A DNA stretch of 11,029 bases from Spirogloea muscicola. Lineage: Eukaryota; Streptophyta; Zygnematophyceae; Spirogloeales; Spirogloeaceae. Location: the NCBI GenBank assembly GCA_009602725.1, contig WELB01000025.1:156842-167870 (forward strand), written 5' to 3'. The notes beneath the pieces were generated by a model. That model did not search any database and had not been told where the DNA came from. It saw only the letters and a list, made by a program, of their open reading frames with translations. Every line of letters begins with the position of its first letter. Position 1 is the stretch's first letter. Below are positions 4,949 to 10,636 of the stretch, piece by piece. Made by a program: the position numbers and the translations under genes.

Positions 4949-7779
4949 TTTCTCGCTCTCTCTGTCTCTTTGCTCCTTGCTCGACTTGCAGTTATGCAAT
5001 TTGCATGACTCACGTAGCATCAGCGGTCCAGAAAGTAAGCGGGCCCTGCTGGCATCCTCCAGATTGTAAAACGTAAACTCTCCTTGTAGCTGCAGCATGC
5101 CACCTGACACACGCAATCACTGTGGCCCGCAGCCAGAGGTGGACCTGAAGCCATTTGTTGAGTCGGCCATTTCCTTGCTGCCCATGGTAGGGCACTGCCT
5201 TCGGGAATTTCAGCAGATATTTGTTATAGGGCTCAATGTCTAGCATCAAAGCACTGTCCATAATGTGTGTAATTGTTCAGAATCTTCTGCGATTTAAGGG
5301 TTTGCAGTCAGAGCAAGGGGGTCCGGAGGGGCAGGGGAGGGAGGGCGGTAGATGCTCCCCACAGCACCCTCAGCATGACCTCTGCGGCATCGCTGGCACC
5401 CTGTTCCAATCATGCACGCGCAACGCGGCTGCGCAGGCCATCGCATGGGACGTGCGCGCCGCAGTCGCCCGCCAGGCCGGCCTCCTCCTCGACTGTGCCC
5501 GCGCACATTGCCTCCTAACTGGCCGCCGTCCCCTACCTGTGCGGTGTTGCTCACTTTAACCAATGATCTCAATCTAGAAAACTCAGGTCCCTCAATGACA
5601 ATTGGTGGCCCCATCGGCAGCTTTGCCAATTCGCCAAGCCTTGCAGCAGGACAATGCCTCGCCGCAGGCCAGCTGCGAGCATGCTCAGCCTCCCTGATTG
5701 TCCAGCACACACCCGTTACAATTGCCTCCGCTGAATGCCTAATGCTCGGCGCCTGGTGCTGTAACAGGTTGCTGCGGCGGCGCTGTTATATGCCCTCCAG
5801 CTGAACAACGTGAGCTCTAGCCGGATGGCCCTTGAAATAGCAAAGCACTAGAAGGCGCTGTGCCTATCAAGCTAGCACCTTCTGTACAGCTCGGTCTTCC
5901 AAGCGTGCATGCAAGGCCTGCGCCGGAAGGCAACGCTACTTTGCCAAACTCGTGGAGGACTGTGGTTCCTCATTTTGATGCATTATTGGAGCTGCTTCGC
6001 TTGCCGCGCGCCCTGCAGATGGTAATCGAGCCAGCAGATGTCTGCAGCCTGCTGCACGCGTCCCTGGACACCACGCGCCTGCGCTACCGTGAGCTGCAGG
6101 TTGACTTGTGGCAATGAAGCCCACCGCCATGTTGCCTGTCTGTGGACTGGCAGGCACTTGGTCAATCCATGTGCAAGTATTGCCAGTTGCACTTTGGCAG
6201 GCAAGATTCACTGACGCGCAAGAGGCTTGTGGGGTGGGGCGAGCTGCAGCAAGCGCTTCTGAAGGAGGCGCGACAGCTGCCCTGGGGCGCCGCCATCCGG
6301 CCCCGCAACCTCATCTATCACCTGCCGTTCCTCCTCGAGGCCTGTCCCTAATCACAAAAGCCGAAACTTTGCAGTCCCTGCTGGCTTTCTTGTTTCAAGT
6401 CCGCAGCAGCACTTGGGACTGTAATCACTAGCAACCTCGTCTGTGGTGCTGAGTTGCGTTGGTTTGGCAAGGTCGCTGCGATCTCATGAATGGGCTGTGT
6501 GTGAGATGCCTGCCAATCTAAATTCTGTGCCATGTTACTTCCTCTTTGCAGTACTTTGAGGCGGCCGCGGGAGCTGTGGTTGTTGCGGCTGCCGCCGGCA
6601 GCGGTGGTGGTGTCCCCACCTTGGCTGCGGCTGATAACAGAAAGATTGCTGGGGAAGCGGCGTTAGACAGAGGGGCAGAGACACTGCCGAGGTCCGGAGT
6701 CCCGTCCCGGTCTGCTGCGGAGGATCGGGAGGGCGGCAGCAGCCACCTCGCCGCAGGCCCGCTGCCACCAGCATTCCAGGCTAGCAGTTACGCGCTCAGC
6801 AGGTGGACTACTTACTTGCTTTCATGTCAATGCAATCCATTTGCAGAGTCAAGTTGAGCTATCATTGGGTATGTGCAAGCGGCATCAGGTTCCAAGCGCA
6901 CCCCTTCCTTGGAGTCAGTCATACAGCAGCAAAACAAAGCTGCGCTACTCCATGGGCTGCTCTGGCTTGGCAGGCGCAAATTAAAGTTGGTGGCGGCCAA
7001 GGTCCGGATCCAGCGGACGTCGCACGCTTGGGGAAAGCAGCAGGCGGCTGTGCCTCTAATGCCACGGCCAGTCGAGGCAAATGAAGCCCTTGACGACGAA
7101 GCACAGGCAGCCGCAGACGGGTCGCCATTGTCATCCTCTGGTGGCAGCGGCCGGGTTTCACAAAAGCAAGCCAGAGTTGGGCCAGTGCCTGAGTCTGCAG
7201 CGCTTGACTCCGAGGACCTCAAGATTGAGGCACTTCTGCTAAAAGGGGTGTGTTGCATGTCTCAACCCCAACTGCAGGCCCCAAGTATAGCGCCAAATGA
7301 CATTACAGTGACATCTGACCTCATCATCACTGACAACTGCTCTTGTGGCTGTCGCTTGCTGCATGCTGTTTAACACAAAGCAACGGCGTCCTCCTGACAG
7401 CCTCTTGTGTGCCTGCCTTGTGACACAACAAAAGGTGAGCGACGACACAATCCTGCAGGGATTTTACAGCAATGCCAGGCTGGAGTTGGAGGGCGTGGCA
7501 GGGGCAGAGCTCTCGGAGGCTGAGCTTGACACCTACATCCGCAGCCCTGCCGAGGTAGCAGCTCTGCCACCAGCATTTCTGCCGAGGAGCCTTGCTTGCA
7601 GGCCAGCTGCTTGCTTGAGCCCCTGCTCTTACACTACATCATATAATTTACATTCATAGCATATGAATGCAACTTATCCTGATAAGTGACATTCTACTTG
7701 CCTCTGTCGTGGTAAGCGAGCGCTGACTCCTTAATCGTTTTTGCAGGTTGCCATCATGCAGCGCATAGCCAATCAGTGA
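3472..7779 (+). CDS. PTF2: TFIIB-family transcription factor, PTF2/BRF2-like (split gene)
   Basis: Joined from exons listed separately. The start ATG sits in an ideal plant context, GCCGCCATGG. The N-terminus is a zinc ribbon (C26-x2-C29 ... C45-x2-C48 with CGRVAEDE), as in TFIIB and Brf proteins. Later exons supply the second cyclin repeat (LLTGRRPLP spliced to VAAAALLYALQLNN, then TTRLRYREL), an ARQLPWG segment, a basic RRKLKLVAAKVRI stretch and an acidic C-terminus with LSEAELDTYIRSPAEV. This order fits plant PTF2 (plant-specific TFIIB-related protein) better than Brf1 or TFIIB. By family the product is nuclear and helps place an RNA polymerase on promoters; which polymerase is uncertain. 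Almost all introns are phase 0, GT-AG and about 100-230 nt. The first cyclin repeat was not located, and the exons between 3669 and 5133 are uncertain, so the protein length is unknown. The TFIIB superfamily call is firm; the PTF2 assignment rests on memory of the family. Confidence 0.75.
3679..3714. repeat. (GCC)12 microsatellite in intron 1
   Basis: Twelve perfect GCC units follow the donor of exon 1 by about 9 bp. A pyrimidine-rich tract ending in TGCGGCAG (acceptor at 3750) comes next. If the donor is skipped, the run is read in frame as polyalanine, so an unspliced product would stay open to the TGA at 4006-4008. Confidence 0.8.
3751..4008 (+). CDS. Candidate exon 2 of the PTF2-like gene (uncertain)
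   Basis: A good pyrimidine tract and CAG precede 3751, and the exon-1 frame remains open from here to the TGA at 4006-4008. The encoded peptide is rich in Arg, Gly and Ala, contains the undetermined base (N at 3782), and shows no helix pattern expected of a cyclin repeat. A second frame (open to about 3905) is equally possible. The true donor could be near 3898 or 3988. It may also be simply GC-rich intron. Confidence 0.25.
   Translation, partial: CRRRGTRRWRXANLAGGSSGLRLRGRRRELHAAADPMAGAAGDCAGGGPGCRRGGDCGCGGARGRPSFQGRFLPLASMGRVGTAR
4193..4239 (-). repeat. Hairpin repeat, inverted partial copy
   Basis: The minus strand reads AAGCAAGTGCGGCCAGATT then AACTGGTGGCTGGGAGAGGC. It is the same sub-type as 3191-3245 and 10125-10211 but stops before the CCAGCCC arm is complete. 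It lies just upstream of a plus-oriented copy at 4249-4327, so the two together form an inverted pair. Confidence 0.75.
4249..4327 (+). repeat. Hairpin repeat, full copy
   Basis: Contains GAAGTGGCACTCCAATGGGG, CAAGGGCTGTGAAAAGCC, AGCCCGAAAAAGAATTGACA and GCTTCGAAGGGGCCAAA in order, almost identical to 1121-1200 and 9880-9959. It lies within the unresolved large intron region of the PTF2-like gene. Confidence 0.9.
4453..4623 (+). CDS. Short ORF of unknown function
   Basis: Encodes 56 residues from ATG to TAG. It starts MASASQNPKRLEWWRED, has an acidic middle (LIDDEAASAHLL) and ends with SWRCRVCESCF. The terminal W-R-C-x2-C-x2-C cysteines look like half of a small metal-binding motif. Such W/C-x2-C starts occur in BED-type zinc fingers of hAT transposases, but that is only a resemblance. 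It is sandwiched between hairpin repeats and may be part of a mobile element or chance. Confidence 0.2.
   Translation: MASASQNPKRLEWWREDGLPMLIDDEAASAHLLMYSPDQGPSWRCRVCESCFTSNR
4761..4845 (-). repeat. Hairpin repeat, two degraded inverted copies
   Basis: TTTTGGGCTGGCCTCTCTTT (from about 4772) and TTTGGGCTGGCCTCACTC (from about 4830) are the inverted CCAGCCCAAA arm of the family, about 58 bp apart. GTCAATCTGG between them corresponds to the AGATTAAC box. Left arms are decayed. Confidence 0.6.
4908..4945. repeat. (CT)19 microsatellite / polypyrimidine tract
   Basis: Nineteen uninterrupted CT units are followed by a further pyrimidine-rich stretch running into CTTGCAG at 4985-4991. Besides being a simple repeat it forms a very long polypyrimidine tract for the acceptor at 4991. 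Confidence 0.95.
4992..5034 (+). CDS. PTF2: PTF2-like candidate exon, end of cyclin repeat 1
   Basis: Bounded by a strong acceptor (pyrimidine tract, TTGCAG) and a strong donor (AAA before GTAAGC). Read with one base borrowed from the previous exon, it gives YAICMTHVASAVQK and ends in phase 0, which matches the phase-0 start of the exon at 5133. An EVASAV-like motif is expected late in the first cyclin repeat of this family (recalled). The exon providing the missing base was not found. Confidence 0.4.
5133..5186 (+). CDS. PTF2: PTF2-like exon: start of cyclin repeat 2
   Basis: Encodes PEVDLKPFVESAISLLPM. The pattern P-x-x-D-x-x-x-F-x-x-x-A-I-x-x-x-P is the usual linker and first helix of the second cyclin repeat in TFIIB relatives. 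The acceptor is CCCGCAG and the donor GTAGGG (5187). An alternative acceptor at 5089 (CTTGTAG) would add 14 residues upstream in the same frame. Confidence 0.65.
5308..5538 (+). CDS. PTF2: PTF2-like exon: cyclin repeat 2, core helices
   Basis: Encodes 77 residues. The last third, ARQAGLLLDCARAHCLLTGR then RPLP, matches the helix and TGRRP signature of the second cyclin repeat in BRF/PTF2 proteins. The first 25 or so residues are Gly/Gln-rich and not family-like. In-frame acceptors at 5364 (CCCACAG) or 5373 (CCTCAG) would remove them. The donor is GTGCGG at 5539. Confidence 0.75.
5768..5809 (+). CDS. PTF2: PTF2-like exon: cyclin repeat 2 continued
   Basis: A 14-codon exon encoding VAAAALLYALQLNN between TAACAG and GTGAGC. 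Joined to the preceding TGRRPLP it recreates the hallmark TGRRPxPVxxAxxLxxxxxLN of the family with the right spacing and phase. This is the strongest evidence that the exon chain is real, since neither half is meaningful alone. Confidence 0.8.
6019..6099 (+). CDS. PTF2: PTF2-like exon: cyclin repeat 2, last helices
   Basis: Encodes MVIEPADVCSLLHASLDTTR then LRYRELQ. The pattern D-x-x-x-L-L-H-x-S-x-x-T-x-R-x-R-Y-x-E-L is the final recognition helix pair of TFIIB cyclin repeats. Starting at 6019 (after CCCTGCAG) gives the family's normal length. A longer exon from 5890 (after TGTACAG) is open in the same frame and would insert 43 residues. The donor is GTTGAC at 6100. Confidence 0.7.
6250..6339 (+). 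CDS. PTF2: PTF2-like exon: segment after the cyclin fold
   Basis: Encodes QALLKEARQLPWGAAIRPRN then LIYHLPFLLE. Splicing at CTGCAG (6249) gives RYRELQQALLKEARQLPWG, matching the RYKEL...LPWxxDxxxxN run of plant PTF2 (recalled). The same frame hits TAA at 6349. The only phase-0 exit compatible with the next exon is a GC donor (GAG before GCCTGT). A GT donor at 6344 would be phase 1 and does not fit the next exon. Confidence 0.6.
6552..6786 (+). CDS. PTF2: PTF2-like exon: alanine/serine-rich linker
   Basis: Starts after a good pyrimidine tract and TTTGCAG with YFEAAAGAVVVAAAAG, then a charged, Ser/Gly-rich stretch of low complexity. It joins LPFLLE to YFEAAAGA smoothly. The 3' border is proposed at 6786 (GTTACG donor, phase 1), because the frame meets a TGA at 6855 and the next exon needs one borrowed base. 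The weak donor makes this border the least certain. Confidence 0.5.
6889..7247 (+). CDS. PTF2: PTF2-like exon: C-terminal conserved region
   Basis: Open throughout. It encodes ESVIQQQNKAALLHGLLWLG then RRKLKLVAAKVRI, a basic helix matching the RRxKIxAAKxRI block of plant PTF2 (recalled), then a Ser/Gln/Ala-rich acidic linker and finally SEDLKIEALLLKG. It starts after GGCATCAG (phase 1, completing a serine) and ends before GTGTGT (phase 0). Confidence 0.7.
7435..7554 (+). CDS. PTF2: PTF2-like exon: acidic C-terminal motif
   Basis: Forty codons beginning VSDDTILQGFYSNARLELEG and ending ELSEAELDTYIRSPAE. Joined to the previous exon it gives EALLLKGVSDDTILQGFY, the conserved LLLxGVxxxxIxxGxY pattern, and the LSxxELxxYIRSPxEV motif that also echoes the Brf acidic motif. 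Acceptor AAAAG (7434) and donor GTAGCA (7555) are both phase 0. Confidence 0.75.
7747..7779 (+). CDS. PTF2: PTF2-like last exon and stop
   Basis: After CGTTTTTGCAG the frame reads VAIMQRIANQ and then TGA. The join restores RSPAEVAIMQRIANQ, so the conserved EV pair spans the splice site. Ending about ten residues after the SPxEV motif is close to what is expected for the family. Confidence 0.75.
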   Translation, partial: VAIMQRIANQ

Positions 7780-8361
7780 CTGCTCGCTTGCTGCGGGGGT
7801 GGATATAAGACGAACTTGATTGGTCCGCTTTGTACGTTTGGACAAGTTGCAGCTTCTACCCCATCGTGAGATGAGGGTGGGCATGCCAATGTGGTGTTGA
7901 GCACTTGGGGATGCTTGGATGTACTTCACTTGTCGGATGTGTGGGTAGAGGCCTTCGTGCTAGTGCGTTGTTGCCGTGGACACGATTTGCACAGCTCAGG
8001 TTCTTAGTGTGGTGCTTGCTGTTGCTGATTAAGAGAGCCACTGACCTGTTGGCAGCCACCAAGAAGCGACTTGCCAGAATGAGGACGGTCTCTGCTTCCC
8101 AACTCTTGACCACCCCCATTGCTCGCCGCCTGCTCACCGCTCCCAGAGTGCGCTTCTGTCGTGCGTGAGAAGCTGAAGAGCTATTGGAATGCCCAATGTC
8201 CTCTTCTCTATGTGTTTCTTGCAAATTGCCAACAGCAGTGCAGCATTGAGCTCCTCCTTGGCTTCACGCACCGCCACGGTAATCAACCAAGCTGGCAGTG
8301 CAGCCCTCATTGATCTTGTGCTTGTTGCTATATAGCATCATACACTCGCTGAGGAACCTGA
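7780..8361. other. Probable 3' UTR or spacer
   Basis: Several overlapping open frames exist on both strands (for example 7905-8168 + and 7856-8224 -), but none has family features, and they contradict one another. There are no hairpin repeats. If polyadenylation uses the TGTAA at 8566, the whole stretch is 3' UTR of the PTF2-like gene. Confidence 0.35.
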
Positions 8362-8559
8362 GCAGGCTGCTCTGTTTTCCCAGAGCAAACCCTTGTCAGC
8401 AACGTTCTCCTATCACGCTCTAGGGCATCCTCCGACGATGAGGCAGTCTGTGGGAAGCTCAGCTTGGAGGACGCTCTTGAGGAAATGTCAACAGAAGAAG
8501 TCGAAGCTTACCTATTGCTTCGACTTCTTCTATGCATGATCGGTGAGGTGCTCAATTGA
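8362..8559 (+). CDS. Unassigned open frame/possible exon, acidic
   Basis: This 66-codon frame has no early ATG. Its middle reads ASSDDEAVCGKLSLEDALEE then MSTEEVEAYLLLRLLLCM. MSTEEVEAYL resembles the LSEAELDTYI motif at the end of the PTF2-like protein, so it may be a duplicated or alternative terminal exon. A CTCTAG acceptor-like site precedes GGCATCC (8425) and a GTGAGG donor-like site follows at about 8543. The second half of the frame is written by a perfect inverted repeat, which argues for caution. Confidence 0.3.
   Translation, partial: AGCSVFPEQTLVSNVLLSRSRASSDDEAVCGKLSLEDALEEMSTEEVEAYLLLRLLLCMIGEVLN
8493..8531. repeat. Perfect 15-bp hairpin, 9-nt loop
   Basis: AGAAGAAGTCGAAGC (8493-8507) and GCTTCGACTTCTTCT (8517-8531) are exact inverse complements around TTACCTATT. 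It is not GC-rich simple repeat, so chance is unlikely. There is no T run after it as in a bacterial terminator. In RNA it would be a stable stem in the possible 3' UTR. Confidence 0.9.
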
Positions 8560-8565
8560 CATTTG

Positions 8566-8570
8566 TGTAA
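8566..8570 (+). terminator. TGTAA: possible green-algal polyadenylation signal
   Basis: TGTAA is the usual poly(A) signal in chlorophyte green algae. This is the only copy I noticed in the 800 bp after the PTF2-like stop codon. The motif is short and others fall in introns, so this is weak. Confidence 0.25.
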
Positions 8571-9879
8571 ATGCAGGTGCACGCAGCTCGCTTTTGAATT
8601 ATTAAGGGCGCTAGTCACCACCAGCTTCAAGCTCGCTGGTACACGCTTATCAGCGCGTGGGATTGCTCATGCCAAGTGGTAGCCAAGTGTATCATGCACA
8701 CTTGCCTCCGCGTGCTGCCTCGTCTGACTTTTTGGGCTCGCAACTTAGTAAACGTCACGTCAGATCCTCGGGAAGTCACTTCATGTACTTTATCGTCTTA
8801 TGCAGTACAACTTATGGACTGCTCCGTCATGTGTACTCTTCATTTTCCTTCTTGCTCTACCATGTTCTGTCTTACTTCTTCCTGTCAATCTTGTTTTGAG
8901 CTGTCTTCCTTCATCACAGGGTCTCTTTGTTGGCTAAGTTGTATCTCATCAGCAGAGCAAAGCACTGCCAACAATGTGGGTCAACCTTCACTCGTCCATC
9001 TCGACCTTGTTCTGCTCTGCAGCCCGCTTGTGGATTCTGTAGGCAAGTCCGTCTGGCAGGCACCTGCTGGCCTTTTGTCGAAGCCTTGCTTCCTCACACG
9101 GCTGTTCCTGAGTATCCTTGTGGGCATCGCACTGCTTGCATCCTGCACTCTTTCCAACTATAAGCCGGTTCTGGTCAGGAACATGGCGTTCCCAAGCCAT
9201 CAAGAGGAACCATAAGGGAAGAAGGGTTACTTGTGGATCCACTTAGTGACGGGTTGTGGCTGTTAGCATCCCTTGGACGTCGGGCTTCGTCAAAATCTGC
9301 AAGGGGCTAGCCATTGAACAATGGGCTGATGCAATTGCATGAACAGGTTGCCGCCTGCTGGTTGCACTTGCGGGGTTGCACACGCCGGGATGTCCTGTCC
9401 ATCCCTGTGTCCTACGCCTCCGTACAGCCCCCGCCCCCTTGAGAAGTGTGCCAGAGCGCACTTCTTGGCCATGCTTCAAAAGTTGGACAACACTGTACCA
9501 CGCTATACTTTCCAGCTCTTGTTCCTCGTTATATCAAGCACCTGTAGACGGCTGAAGGATATGAGGAGGGAGACACACGCTCAACCATCTCTTGCAGTCC
9601 ATCTTCTCATACAAGGCCCACTTCTGTGTATGTGCACGTACACCGACTGGACGGGTCTTGCGTAAAAGGAACAGCCAACCGAGTGGTCTATGCAGCCGAC
9701 TGATGCCAACCTTTGAGTATCAATCTAGCGTCAGCTTCGACTTCACTCGCCGCCAAGTCTGGGGTGTGGGGGGCCCAGAAGGAATGGCGTGTGTACAGGG
9801 ATGGAGGGCCCGAGTGGCCAAGTACAAGGGCAAGCACATTCACAGATGTACATCGCCCGCTGCCAAGAAAGTGCCTCAA
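8571..9879. other. No gene recognised
   Basis: Open frames here (8676-9215 +, 8927-9163 +, 9339-9665 +) overlap in different frames, lack good start contexts and show no domain. The 8927 frame has scattered cysteines (HCQQCGSTF) without a completed finger. A small hairpin, GAAGTGTG/CGCACTTC, lies around 9442-9463. No hairpin-repeat copies are present until 9880. Confidence 0.35.
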
Positions 9880-9959
9880 GAAGAAGTGGCTCTCCCAATG
9901 GGGGCAAGGGCTGTGAGAAGCCAGCCCGAAAAGAATTGACAAGGTTCGAAGGGGCCAAA
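9880..9959 (+). repeat. Hairpin repeat, full copy
   Basis: Nearly identical to 1121-1200: AAGAAGTGGCTCTCCCAATG, then GGGGCAAGGGCTGTGAGAAG, CCAGCCCGAAAAGAATTGAC and AAGGTTCGAAGGGGCCAAA. Similarity continues in the right flank to about 10026 (GGGGCCTGAAG, CTATGGCAGAATGG, GAGGATGGACCA). Confidence 0.9.
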
Positions 9960-10028
9960 CTACGAGCTAAGCAGCGACTGCGGGGCCTGAAGAGGCTATG
10001 GCAGAATGGGGGAGGATGGACCACTCAA

Positions 10029-10088
10029 GAGGGGCGAGGGCTGTGAACAGCCAGCCCGAAAGGACGTGACAAGGTCCGAAGTTGCCAA
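10029..10088 (+). repeat. Hairpin repeat, diverged copy
   Basis: GAGGGGCGAGGGCTGTGAAC, AGCCAGCCCGAAAGGACGTG and ACAAGGTCCGAAGTTGCCAA keep module order but differ from the 9880 copy, so this is a second sub-type in head-to-tail arrangement. Confidence 0.8.
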
Positions 10089-10124
10089 GCTGACCCGCGC
10101 AGTAACCACGAGTCCGCACGTAGA

Positions 10125-10211
10125 AAGAAGCAAGCGCGGCCAGATTAACTGATGGCTGGGAGAGGCCAGCCCAAAAGATTGGACAAGGTCTGAAGGAGTC
10201 GGAGTGCCAAG
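10125..10211 (+). repeat. Hairpin repeat, sub-type with AGATTAAC box
   Basis: AAGAAGCAAGCGCGGCCAGA, TTAACTGATGGCTGGGAGAG, GCCAGCCCAAAAGATTGGAC and AAGGTCTGAAGGAGTCGGAG. The same sub-type is inverted at 3191-3245 and 4193-4239. It ends in GTGCCAAG exactly where the copia LTR begins, comparable to the GTTGCCAAG end of the 10029 copy. Confidence 0.85.
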
Positions 10212-10241
10212 TGTTGAAGATAGAAATATGGTGAATCGGCG

Positions 10242-10267
10242 GGTCGGGGTGGGTGACCATCCCGACC
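10242..10267. repeat. 11-bp hairpin with GTGA tetraloop in the LTR
   Basis: GGTCGGGGTGG pairs with CCATCCCGACC (ten Watson-Crick pairs and one G-U) around GTGA. GUGA is a GNRA tetraloop, which stabilises RNA hairpins. It lies about 70-90 bp upstream of the TATA-like motif, so it is probably in U3 and transcribed only from the 3' LTR. Confidence 0.75.
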
Positions 10268-10333
10268 GTCTAATTGGGCCGTGAGAGTCTCCCCTGGATA
10301 AGGGAGGCCTCGGCCACCCATCGGAACACCCCA

Positions 10334-10341
10334 TGTATATC
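10334..10341 (+). promoter_or_regulatory. TATA-like element of the LTR
   Basis: TGTATATC in an otherwise GC-rich LTR, about 300 bp before gag, is in the place expected for the U3 promoter. The match is approximate. Confidence 0.35.
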
Positions 10342-10636
10342 TGAGGCCACGCGGTGCGCCCGTGCGCCCTAGCCATGGCTGCCACCCACCTTGGGTGAGG
10401 GCGGAGCCTGTGCTGTCAGACTGACTGACTGTCTGAGATCTGAATCTGTCTGGCGCCATGAGCGCATCTGCTTCTGTGCCGCCGCGTCGAGGGCGGTCTG
10501 CTGGGCCCATAGACAAGGGCAAACGTCCGATGGAGGACTTCAACTGGCGGAAGGAACAATCTGAGAACACTGACTACAACAGACAGGAACAGGTACAGGA
10601 GCAGATACAGGAGCGGCCAGCCCAGGAATTTCAATA

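Larger units (their letters stand above)
10212..10636 (+). mobile_element. 5' LTR of a Ty1/copia retrotransposon
   Basis: The proposed LTR starts TGTTGAAG and ends TTTCAATA, an imperfect terminal inverted repeat (six of eight bases pair). It is placed directly before a primer-binding site. Length is about 425 bp. Inside are a GNRA-capped hairpin (10242-10267), a TATA-like TGTATATC (10334) and a TGACTGACTG run near 10420. The ending is TA rather than CA, possibly a mutation. CCAAG (10207-10211) would be the target duplication, but the other end lies outside the window. Boundaries are inferred from one LTR only. Confidence 0.6.

Noticed and set aside
8676-9215. 179-codon plus-strand ORF
   Set aside because: Depends on a non-ATG start, has no recognisable motif, and other open frames overlap it in conflict.
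9339-9665. 108-codon plus-strand ORF with KCARAHFLAMLQKLDNTVPR
   Set aside because: The middle looks helical, but no family was recognised and both ends are low quality. Left as unassigned sequence.
10451-10465. TGGCGCCATGAGCGC as a conventional tRNA 3'-end primer-binding site
   Set aside because: It begins TGG but I could not match it to a tRNA 3' end, and no CA-ending LTR precedes it. The 10637 site fits better.
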